A DNA stretch of 28,570 bases from Sulfurovum sp. UBA7648. GTDB lineage: Bacteria > Campylobacterota > Campylobacteria > Campylobacterales > Sulfurovaceae. Both the position numbers and the translations under genes were made by a program. A model generated the notes under the pieces. The model was not told the origin of the DNA, searched no databases, and worked only from the letters and a program-made list of their open reading frames with translations. The stretch spans positions 39,888 through 68,457 of the forward strand of contig DLIG01000021.1 in the NCBI GenBank assembly GCA_002483605.1. The letters run 5' to 3'. This document shows, in pieces, positions 22,312 through 28,570 of the stretch (positions are counted from its first letter, which is position 1; each line of letters begins with the position of its first letter).

Positions 22312-22320
22312 TGCTATACT
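22312..22320 (+). promoter_or_regulatory. addB: Extended -10 promoter of addB, predicting a leaderless mRNA
   Basis: TGCTATACT matches the extended -10 pattern TG-N-TATAAT with one change. It ends only 6 bases before the addB ATG (22327), so a normal start site falls on or next to the A of the ATG. No ribosome-binding site precedes the ATG, and an in-frame stop (22300-22302) excludes a longer frame. Confidence 0.55.
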
Positions 22321-22326
22321 ATTTCA

Positions 22327-24702
22327 ATGATTAAAGCACAAAACAGATCCAATTCACTTATTGTTTATCCAACATCTCGGGCATTGCGTTCTATTAGAGA
22401 GTCTTTCAAAGAGATGAACCGGCTTTTGCCTACTTTTATGCGAATGGATGAGTTTGAATCCCGCTCTATTAGTGTCGGCACAAAGAGCCAGGTTGATGCA
22501 ATGGAGCGCATATTATTGCTTAGAGATGCTGCGTCATTTGAAGCATTTGATAAACTCAAACTAAATCTGGACCTAGTAAGATTTTTTACCAGAAGTGATG
22601 CGATATTTAAATTCTTTGAAGAGTTGGCCAATGAGAAAGTAGAGTTTCATCAGCTTGAATGTGCTGATGCTTATAGCGAATTTGATGAACATATACGTAT
22701 ACTAAAAACACTAAAAGAGAGATATAAGCTACTTCTTGATGAAAGAGGTTTGATAGACAAGGCTTTTTTACCCGAAATTTATACTTTAAACGAAGCATTT
22801 ATCAAAAGATATGATCTTATAGAGGTGTATTTGGAAGGATATTTAAGCCGTTTTGAACTTGAACTTCTTGATAAGATCTCTTGCAAGGGCACACTTCTTT
22901 TGCACTATACTACTAGTAAATTTACTCTAAAAATGCAAGAAAGATTTGCGCAGTACGGCCTTAAGCTCCCCCCTGACCATGATATCAGTATCGATTTTAG
23001 CTCAAAAACGATTGTTTCTAGCATTCCTTTAAATAGTCATATCAATGCAGAGGTAGTATCAACACAAGAGAGATACGAACAGATACCTTTGGCATTTAGT
23101 GCCATCCAAGATATGGTTAATGGCGGGATCGATCCTAAAAATATTGTGCTTATTTTACCCGATGAGAGCTTTAAGCATAGTGTTATGCTTTATGATGAAT
23201 ATAACAATCTCAATTTTGCTATGGGATATGATTACTCTATAGGGCAAATCTATAAAAGTCTAGAAGCTATCAAGCTTTATTGGCAGAGTTTTGATGCCAA
23301 AGATAGACATAGGCTTATAAGGTATGATATAAAATTTGAGATATTGGATGTTGTTGATATATCCAAAAAGATAACCCTAGAAGTATTTTTTCGTTTCTTG
23401 GATGATCTTGGGCTGCTTGATTGTCCTCTTGAAGGCGATATTCTGCCTTCGCACAATGATAAAGTATATGAAAAATATTTGTTACTGCAGAGGATTTTTA
23501 TATCATATCAGCTTAGCTACACAGACTGGCTTTCTATATGGCTAAAGGCCGTAGGAGAAATCACAATAGATGATATCAGGGGCGGAAAAGTAACCGTAAT
23601 GGGTGCTTTGGAGACCAGAGGCGTGGTTTTTGAAGGTGTTGTTATAGTAGATTTTAACGAAGGAGTTACTCCTGCTTTGCCTAGCAAAGATCAGTTTTTA
23701 AATTCATCTGTGAGAGTAGGTGCATCTTTGCCTACCAAAAGCGATAGAGAAGCATTGCAAAAACAGATATACAAAAGAGTACTAGAACAAGCAAAAAGAT
23801 CAGTGATTATTTATAGTACAAGCAACAATAAACTTCCTTCCAGATTTATCTATGAGCTTGGGCTGCAAAACAGTATAAAAGAACAAACTGTTGATCATGA
23901 TTTATTGTATGATAAAAGTTCACAAATCAAGGACGATAAAGATATTCTTACCGCATTTGATGCTGCAAAAATAATTTGGTCTTCATCTATGCTTAGTACA
24001 TATTTGACATGCAAAAGAAAATATTACTACAGGTATATAAAACAGATCAGTGCCAAGCCCGAAGAAGAACAAAATGAAGGCAATATGATGCACACATTGC
24101 TTCAAAAAGTTTATGAAAAACATAACTATTTTGACCATGCCGATATGCTGATAAATGAGATCAATATGCAAATGAATAAGTTGGTGCCTCAAGATGATGC
24201 AAAAAGCCGCTATAAAAAATTATTGTGGCAAGAGAAGCTTAGAGGGTTTGCTTACGCTCAAATATCACATTTTAAAGCAGGCTGGAGAGTTGTAGAACGC
24301 GAATTAGGAATTGACGGAGAGATCAACGGTCTTAAGTTTAGAGGACGAATAGACAGAATAGATCAGGATAGTACACATACTTTTGTTTTAGATTATAAAA
24401 CCGGAAAGACAAGTGAAGCAAACAAAGAAAAAAATTTAGAAGATTTTAGCGATTTTCAGATGAGTATCTATCGCCAATTGCTACTCAAAAAATATAAAAA
24501 TATCAAATTGGCATTTGTAAAAATTTTTGATAGAGGAAAAATAGAAGAGGCTAGAGCACTAGAAGAGAAAGATGAGTTATTATTTGCCAATATTGCACAA
24601 ATGAAAAGCACCAAAACCTTCGTTGCAAGCAAATGTGAAAATTTGAAAATATGCGAGTATTGTGAATTTGCACTTGTGTGCCAAAGAGGAGAGTACCTGT
24701 GA
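22327..24702 (+). CDS. addB: AddB-type recombination nuclease subunit
   Basis: AddB pairs with AddA to process double-strand breaks for RecA. The 791-residue protein is compact compared with Bacillus AddB (about 1166). The N-terminal region (LIVYPTSRALRSIRESF) has no GxGKT P-loop, so its helicase-like part is probably non-motor and may scan for the regulatory sequence. The C-terminal PD-(D/E)XK nuclease shows RGRIDRID (D676) and LDYKTGK (D689, K691). C562 (YLTCKRKYYYR) with C776, C779 and C785 (CEYCEFALVC) gives the C-x(n)-C-x2-C-x5-C pattern of the AddB iron-sulfur staple. The start at 22327 is the first in frame and appears leaderless. It overlaps addA by 4 bases. I recall the same order (oxidase operon next to addAB) in C. 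jejuni. Confidence 0.88.
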   Translation: MIKAQNRSNSLIVYPTSRALRSIRESFKEMNRLLPTFMRMDEFESRSISVGTKSQVDAMERILLLRDAASFEAFDKLKLNLDLVRFFTRSDAIFKFFEELANEKVEFHQLECADAYSEFDEHIRILKTLKERYKLLLDERGLIDKAFLPEIYTLNEAFIKRYDLIEVYLEGYLSRFELELLDKISCKGTLLLHYTTSKFTLKMQERFAQYGLKLPPDHDISIDFSSKTIVSSIPLNSHINAEVVSTQERYEQIPLAFSAIQDMVNGGIDPKNIVLILPDESFKHSVMLYDEYNNLNFAMGYDYSIGQIYKSLEAIKLYWQSFDAKDRHRLIRYDIKFEILDVVDISKKITLEVFFRFLDDLGLLDCPLEGDILPSHNDKVYEKYLLLQRIFISYQLSYTDWLSIWLKAVGEITIDDIRGGKVTVMGALETRGVVFEGVVIVDFNEGVTPALPSKDQFLNSSVRVGASLPTKSDREALQKQIYKRVLEQAKRSVIIYSTSNNKLPSRFIYELGLQNSIKEQTVDHDLLYDKSSQIKDDKDILTAFDAAKIIWSSSMLSTYLTCKRKYYYRYIKQISAKPEEEQNEGNMMHTLLQKVYEKHNYFDHADMLINEINMQMNKLVPQDDAKSRYKKLLWQEKLRGFAYAQISHFKAGWRVVERELGIDGEINGLKFRGRIDRIDQDSTHTFVLDYKTGKTSEANKEKNLEDFSDFQMSIYRQLLLKKYKNIKLAFVKIFDRGKIEEARALEEKDELLFANIAQMKSTKTFVASKCENLKICEYCEFALVCQRGEYL

Positions 24703-27455
24703 AACTAGAGGGAGATTTTGAAGAGCATCTTGCTTATTTGGCAAGTGCAGGAAGCGGTAAGACATTTGCTCTTTCAGTTAGATATCTATCTTTACTGTTT
24801 TTAGGAGAATCTCCTAGTTCGATATTGGCAGTGACATTTACCAATAAAGCAACATCTGAGATGAGAGACAGGATACTGGGGGATATAGTCAATTTTACAA
24901 ATCAAAACGATCCCAAGATGCAGGCTATAGTAAATGAGGTCTCAAAGCAGACCGGAAAGAGCAATGAAGAGCTTTTTGCTATGCAGCCAAGTGTGCTAGA
25001 TCGGTTTTTGACCACCCAAAATCATATAACTACGCTTGATAGTTTTTTTGGCTCCATACTTCGTAACAGTTCATTAGAGATTGGGCTTGAACCTGATTTT
25101 GTGACAAAAGAGAATAAAGATACTAAAAAACTTGAAAATTACTTTTTGGACGAACTATTTTATAGCGGATCGTTGTCCAAGCTTGTGCAATTGGCTTTAG
25201 AGATCGAAGATAGAGAATTTAGCAAAATAATCCCAAGGCTTAAAGCTTTTTATACCATAGATCCTCTTTTGCCGGATATAAAATATAACGTCATCGATAC
25301 CGCCGGTATAGAAGAGAGGATAGATACTGCAAGAAGTTATCTTAGAGTTCTTGTTGAGCAAGCGGGCGGTTCAAAAACAGCTATTGAATATTTTGATCCG
25401 TTAGAGATCAGCGAGTATTTTGCTAGAACCATATTTAATTATCCTAGCTTGTATGAACATACATATTTCAAAAAAGCTTTGACTAAAATGCCTCAAATAG
25501 AAGAATATTACCAAGAGCTAAGATCGATCCTTCTTGAATGGATAGAAGCCAAAGAATCCACTATCCTTTCTCATTTTTTTGAGATATATTCTCATTATAA
25601 AAATGCAGTTATCTCTGATGTAAAACGAAGCGGAGTTATGGATTTTAACGATATGGCATATTTTACTTTTAGACTTCTTCATGAATATATTTCCAAAGAG
25701 TTTTTATATTTTAAACTTGATGCCAAATTTCGCCATATACTATTAGACGAGTTTCAAGATACTTCTATGCTACAGTTTTTGCTTTTGGCTCCCATGATAG
25801 ATGAAGTGATGGCAGGAAAGGGGCAGCATGAATTTAAAAGCTTGTTTTTTGTGGGCGATACCAAGCAAGCCATTTATCGTTTTAGAGGCGGAGCCGAAGA
25901 GGTTTTTGGACTTGTTGCAAATAGATATGATATTGAACCAAAACCGATGTTCATCAATTATCGCAGCAGTAAATATATCGTTGAGCAGGTAAATCAATGG
26001 TTTAGCTCAAAGATGCCTGATTTTGTTTTGCAACAAAGCAGAGATGGTGCCAATGACGGTTTTGTGCAGGTCATACAAAGCAGTAAAGAATCTATTCTAG
26101 CCGAAGCGATCGTACAAGCCAAGAGATTGCTGCAAGCCGGGGTTTGTATAGATGATATAGCTTTTTTGGTCATGACCAATGATGATGGCACTAATTTGCA
26201 AGAAGCGTGCGAGTTAGAGGGTATAGATTCCGTACTTTATACATCAAGCTCACTTAAAACATTGCCGCAAATTGCTCCATTGGTTGCAATGGTGGAATAT
26301 CTTTTTGACAAAGAAAAAATAGATGCATTGGCAATGCTTGAACGAAGCGGAGTAGAGCTGATAGATGATTCATGGTTTTTACCGTTTAGCGAACCTGTAA
26401 CGGTTATTCATAGATTGATTAAAGAATTTAATTGGATCTGCGATGCAAATGTACTGAAGCTTTTGGAATTTGCTTCTAATTTCCATGATATTCCGAGTTT
26501 TTTAGAAGAGTTTGCCAGCAGCAGCATAGAGGTAGCAAGCGGCAGTGTAAGCGGAGCTAAAATAATAACGGTACACAAATCCAAAGGATTGGAATTTAAA
26601 TATGTGATATTGCTCGATAAATTCAAGGGCGAGAATAACAATAAAGATCCTTTTATATTTGAATATAATGATGATCTTTATGTGAATAAAATATTTTATA
26701 AAAAATCAAAAAGAGAAAATTTTGATCTTTTATATGTTAAAGCACAAAACAAAGAAGCGCAAGCAAGAGAAAAAGATCATAAAAATATGCTCTATGTAGC
26801 ACTCACTAGAGCACAAGAAGCAATGATAATCATCAAAAAAGATCAAAAGTCCAGATTTGACATGCTCGGAATAGAACCTATACAAATAGGCGAGCTTGTT
26901 GTAGAGAAAAAGGTACTAAAGCCAAGTGCGCCATCAAGATCAAGCATCGTGACTTTGCAATCTTACGGCTCACAAGAAAATATAATCATTGAAGATAAAC
27001 GGGCAATATCATCTGAGGCTGTTTTTTTTGGAACAGCGCTGCATTACGGGCTCGAGATGCTGGAATCTTTTGATATGTGTTGTGTTTTGCCGGCTTTGGA
27101 AGCAGTCTCCTTTAGATACGGCAGGATTTTGGGGGCAAGTATGATGGATGATATAAGATATCGTATTGAACTGCTTGTAAATGATCAGCAATTTGCCACG
27201 CTTTTAAATGGGGCTTTTATCCGCAAAGAAGTCTCTTTGAGCTTTGAGGGTAACATCAAACAGATAGACTTGCTGCTTGAATATCCGGATAGATGTGTCG
27301 TAGTTGATTATAAAAGTTCTTTAAAGCAGCAAGAAAAACATATCGATCAGGTAAAAGAGTATTGTACAGCAATAGAAAAAATACTATGCAAACCAACTGC
27401 CGGAGAGATAATTTACCTTCTGAAGGATAAAATAGAAGCACTTTCCTTAAAATAA
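24699..27455 (+). CDS. addA: AddA-type UvrD-family helicase/nuclease
   Basis: AddA is the ATP-driven 3'-5' helicase and nuclease partner of AddB. With the start at GTG 24699 it has 918 residues. Motifs in order are ASAGSGKT (15-22), AVTFTNKAT, TLDSF, LLDEFQDT (D350, E351), FVGDTKQAIYRFRGG, INYRSS, ITVHKSKGLEF and LYVALTRAQEA (R704). The C-terminal nuclease shows GTALHYGLE, KQIDLLLEY (D857) and VDYKSS (D870, K872). I chose GTG 24699 because it overlaps the addB stop as GTGA and has GAGGAG at 24686-24691 at good spacing. The earlier GTG at 24678 lies within addB and would add seven residues without a better signal. Both helicase and nuclease residues appear intact. Confidence 0.9.
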   Translation: MKLEGDFEEHLAYLASAGSGKTFALSVRYLSLLFLGESPSSILAVTFTNKATSEMRDRILGDIVNFTNQNDPKMQAIVNEVSKQTGKSNEELFAMQPSVLDRFLTTQNHITTLDSFFGSILRNSSLEIGLEPDFVTKENKDTKKLENYFLDELFYSGSLSKLVQLALEIEDREFSKIIPRLKAFYTIDPLLPDIKYNVIDTAGIEERIDTARSYLRVLVEQAGGSKTAIEYFDPLEISEYFARTIFNYPSLYEHTYFKKALTKMPQIEEYYQELRSILLEWIEAKESTILSHFFEIYSHYKNAVISDVKRSGVMDFNDMAYFTFRLLHEYISKEFLYFKLDAKFRHILLDEFQDTSMLQFLLLAPMIDEVMAGKGQHEFKSLFFVGDTKQAIYRFRGGAEEVFGLVANRYDIEPKPMFINYRSSKYIVEQVNQWFSSKMPDFVLQQSRDGANDGFVQVIQSSKESILAEAIVQAKRLLQAGVCIDDIAFLVMTNDDGTNLQEACELEGIDSVLYTSSSLKTLPQIAPLVAMVEYLFDKEKIDALAMLERSGVELIDDSWFLPFSEPVTVIHRLIKEFNWICDANVLKLLEFASNFHDIPSFLEEFASSSIEVASGSVSGAKIITVHKSKGLEFKYVILLDKFKGENNNKDPFIFEYNDDLYVNKIFYKKSKRENFDLLYVKAQNKEAQAREKDHKNMLYVALTRAQEAMIIIKKDQKSRFDMLGIEPIQIGELVVEKKVLKPSAPSRSSIVTLQSYGSQENIIIEDKRAISSEAVFFGTALHYGLEMLESFDMCCVLPALEAVSFRYGRILGASMMDDIRYRIELLVNDQQFATLLNGAFIRKEVSLSFEGNIKQIDLLLEYPDRCVVVDYKSSLKQQEKHIDQVKEYCTAIEKILCKPTAGEIIYLLKDKIEALSLK

Positions 27456-27488
27456 ACTAAATTTCAATAAAATTTAAGTTTAAGTGGA

Positions 27489-27494
27489 TAGAAT
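27489..27494 (+). promoter_or_regulatory. Promoter of rplM-rpsI
   Basis: TAGAAT, one change from TATAAT, preceded by TTTAAGTTTAAGTGG, fits the T-rich Campylobacterota sigma-70 style. Predicted start is near 27501, about 125 bases before rplM. Confidence 0.45.
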
Positions 27495-27500
27495 TCGCAT

Positions 27501-27625
27501 ACAAAATACAAAACTCTTTATTTTGTTGAATTAAACTGAGCCTAGAGCGAAGCTTTAGTGAGAGGAATTGGAAATGCGGCTTTTGCTGCTTTTCAAGGAG
27601 AGTTATTATAAAAAAAGGAAACATC
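27501..27625 (+). promoter_or_regulatory. Structured 5' leader of rplM-rpsI
   Basis: Three stem-loops are readable. ACAAAATA (27501-27508) with TATTTTGT (27519-27526) makes a perfect 8-bp stem at the predicted 5' end. CTAGAGC (27542-27548) with GCTTTAG (27552-27558) makes 7 bp with one G-U pair. GCGGC (27576-27580) with GCTGC (27585-27589) has a TTTT loop and is followed by TTTT. The rplM ribosome-binding site AAGGAA (27615-27620) lies after the last. This could be an autogenous r-protein control element; I cannot assign it to a known leader family. Confidence 0.4.
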
Positions 27626-28051
27626 ATGAAAATGACATCAGTTGTAAAACCTCATGAAGTAGTACGTGATTGGCATCTTATCGATGCTGAAGGTAAAACC
27701 TTTGGCCGTATCTTGACCGAAGCTGCTACAATACTTAGAGGCAAACACAAACCATCATTTACTCCAAACGTAGATTGCGGCGATTATGTAGTAATTATCA
27801 ATGCTGAAAAAGCTGTATTTACAGGTGCTAAACTTGACGACAAAGAGTATTTCAGATATAGCGGATACTTTGGAAGCACTAAAAGCACAAAGCTTAGAGA
27901 TATGTTAGAAAACCATACTGAAAAACTATACAACATTGCAGTTCGCGGTATGCTTCCAAAAACAACTCTTGGCAAACAAATGATCAAAAAACTAAAAGTA
28001 TATGCAGGTAGCGAACATCCTCATACTGCACAACTTAGCAAAGGAAAATAA
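27626..28051 (+). CDS. rplM: 50S ribosomal protein L13
   Basis: The 141-residue protein has the L13 pattern WHLIDAEGKTFGRI, ILRGKHKPSFTPNVDCGDYVVIINAEK, YSGYFGS, AVRGMLPKTTLGKQM, and a C-terminal KVYAGSEHPHTAQ. L13 is an early-binding protein of the large subunit. It precedes rpsI by 2 bases, the usual bacterial L13-S9 pair. The ATG at 27626 is preceded by AAGGAA with about 5-base spacing; the second ATG two codons later is less well placed. Confidence 0.98.
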   Translation: MKMTSVVKPHEVVRDWHLIDAEGKTFGRILTEAATILRGKHKPSFTPNVDCGDYVVIINAEKAVFTGAKLDDKEYFRYSGYFGSTKSTKLRDMLENHTEKLYNIAVRGMLPKTTLGKQMIKKLKVYAGSEHPHTAQLSKGK

Positions 28052-28053
28052 AG

Positions 28054-28443
28054 ATGGCAACAATTTACGCAACAGGCAAAAGAAAAAGTGCTATCGCTAA
28101 AGTTTGGCTTACTCCTGGCAAAGGCGAAATGAGCATCAACGGCAAAACTCTTGATGAATGGCTTGGCGGTCATGAGACTTTAAAAATGAAAGTAAGACTT
28201 CCTCTTGAAGCTACAAAACAATTAGACGCTGTTACAATTAAAGCAACTACACTAGGCGGTGGTTATTCTGCTCAAGCAGATGCGCTTAAACACGGTATCA
28301 CAAAAGCATTGTCTGAATATGAGCCGACATTCAGAACTATTCTTAAACCTATGGGATTATTGACTCGTGACTCTAGAGTTGTTGAGCGTAAAAAACCGGG
28401 TAAAAGAAAAGCGAGAAGAAGCCCGCAATTCTCAAAAAGATAA
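28054..28443 (+). CDS. rpsI: 30S ribosomal protein S9
   Basis: The 129-residue protein opens YATGKRKSAIAKVWLTPGKG, contains GGGYSAQADALKHGI and LTRDSRVVERKKPGKRKARR, and ends in the S9 tail SPQFSKR, whose terminal lysine-arginine reaches the P-site tRNA in the ribosome. It is full length and follows rplM at 2 bases. A rho-independent terminator follows. Confidence 0.98.
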   Translation: MATIYATGKRKSAIAKVWLTPGKGEMSINGKTLDEWLGGHETLKMKVRLPLEATKQLDAVTIKATTLGGGYSAQADALKHGITKALSEYEPTFRTILKPMGLLTRDSRVVERKKPGKRKARRSPQFSKR

Positions 28444-28462
28444 TCATTTATCTTTTTATCTT

Positions 28463-28484
28463 CAAAAAGCCTTTTGGCTTTTTG
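28463..28484 (+). terminator. Rho-independent terminator of rplM-rpsI
   Basis: CAAAAAGCC (28463-28471) pairs with GGCTTTTTG (28476-28484) around TTTT, 20 bases after the rpsI stop. The A tract before and T tract after the GC core are the bidirectional form of intrinsic terminator. Confidence 0.8.
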
Positions 28485-28570
28485 GGATATTCCTTCTAAT
28501 ACAAAATTAATTTATATTTAGTCGGCTTAGCCCTAAAAAAATCTCGAAACCGCGAATATTATAAACCCGA

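Noticed and set aside
24678..24698. GTG at 24678 as the addA start
   Set aside because: GTG 24699 overlaps the addB stop as GTGA and has GAGGAG at proper spacing; the earlier start has no such site.
1..28570. CRISPR array, insertion sequence, prophage, integron or toxin-antitoxin system
   Set aside because: No regularly spaced repeats, transposase or integrase motifs, or paired small toxin/antitoxin genes were seen; the region reads as core genome.

Overview
The window looks like a stretch of core chromosome from a free-living, respiratory member of the Campylobacterota (formerly Epsilonproteobacteria), probably of the Sulfurimonas/Sulfurovum/Sulfuricurvum kind. The evidence is the AT-rich composition, the gene set and the neighbourhoods: a ccoNOQP cbb3 oxidase operon trailed by a DUF4006 gene and a FixH-like gene and then addB-addA, ispA next to tkt, a CiaB-family protein, and a short HisZ. 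The genus is inference. I see no tRNA, rRNA, CRISPR array, insertion sequence or prophage.

Layout. (1) 14-2377, plus strand: a coiled-coil DUF2130 protein, shikimate kinase (aroK) with a clear extended -10 promoter, and a secreted CAP-domain protein overlapping aroK. (2) 2499-5322, plus: ispA and tkt, an isoprenoid/central-carbon pair, ending in a convergent terminator region. (3) 5366-6697, minus: a YajR-like MFS transporter, divergent from rdgB. The two promoters overlap and a 19-bp near-palindrome sits on the transporter start site. (4) 6767-9183, plus: rdgB translationally coupled to a CiaB-family protein with an intact HExxH metalloprotease motif. (5) 9178-10901, minus: a DEAD-box helicase and a YaiI/UPF0178 gene, two bases apart. 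(6) 11083-17063, plus: one long tightly packed operon of a class V aminotransferase, hisZ, purA, a DUF507 gene, carA and ddl, with several overlapping stop/start codons. It joins amino acid, purine, carbamoyl phosphate and peptidoglycan precursor synthesis. (7) 17064-17432: a 370-bp AT-rich control region for the oxidase operon. (8) 17433-22179, plus: ccoN, ccoO, ccoQ, ccoP, a DUF4006 membrane protein, a 33-residue single-helix protein, a TPM-like membrane-anchored periplasmic protein and a FixH/CcoH-like protein. (9) 22327-27455: addB-addA, the recombination nuclease/helicase pair, apparently starting from a leaderless transcript. (10) 27489-28484: rplM-rpsI, with a structured 5' leader and a terminator.

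The parts most worth a second look are the accessory genes behind ccoP (an unlisted 33-codon gene and a TPM-like protein beside a respiratory oxidase), the CiaB-family protein coupled to rdgB, stem-loops placed at the predicted 5' ends of the ccoN and rplM mRNAs, the leaderless addB start, and the palindrome between the YajR-like gene and rdgB. Assignments come from reading the translated sequence and recalled family knowledge. No database search was run.
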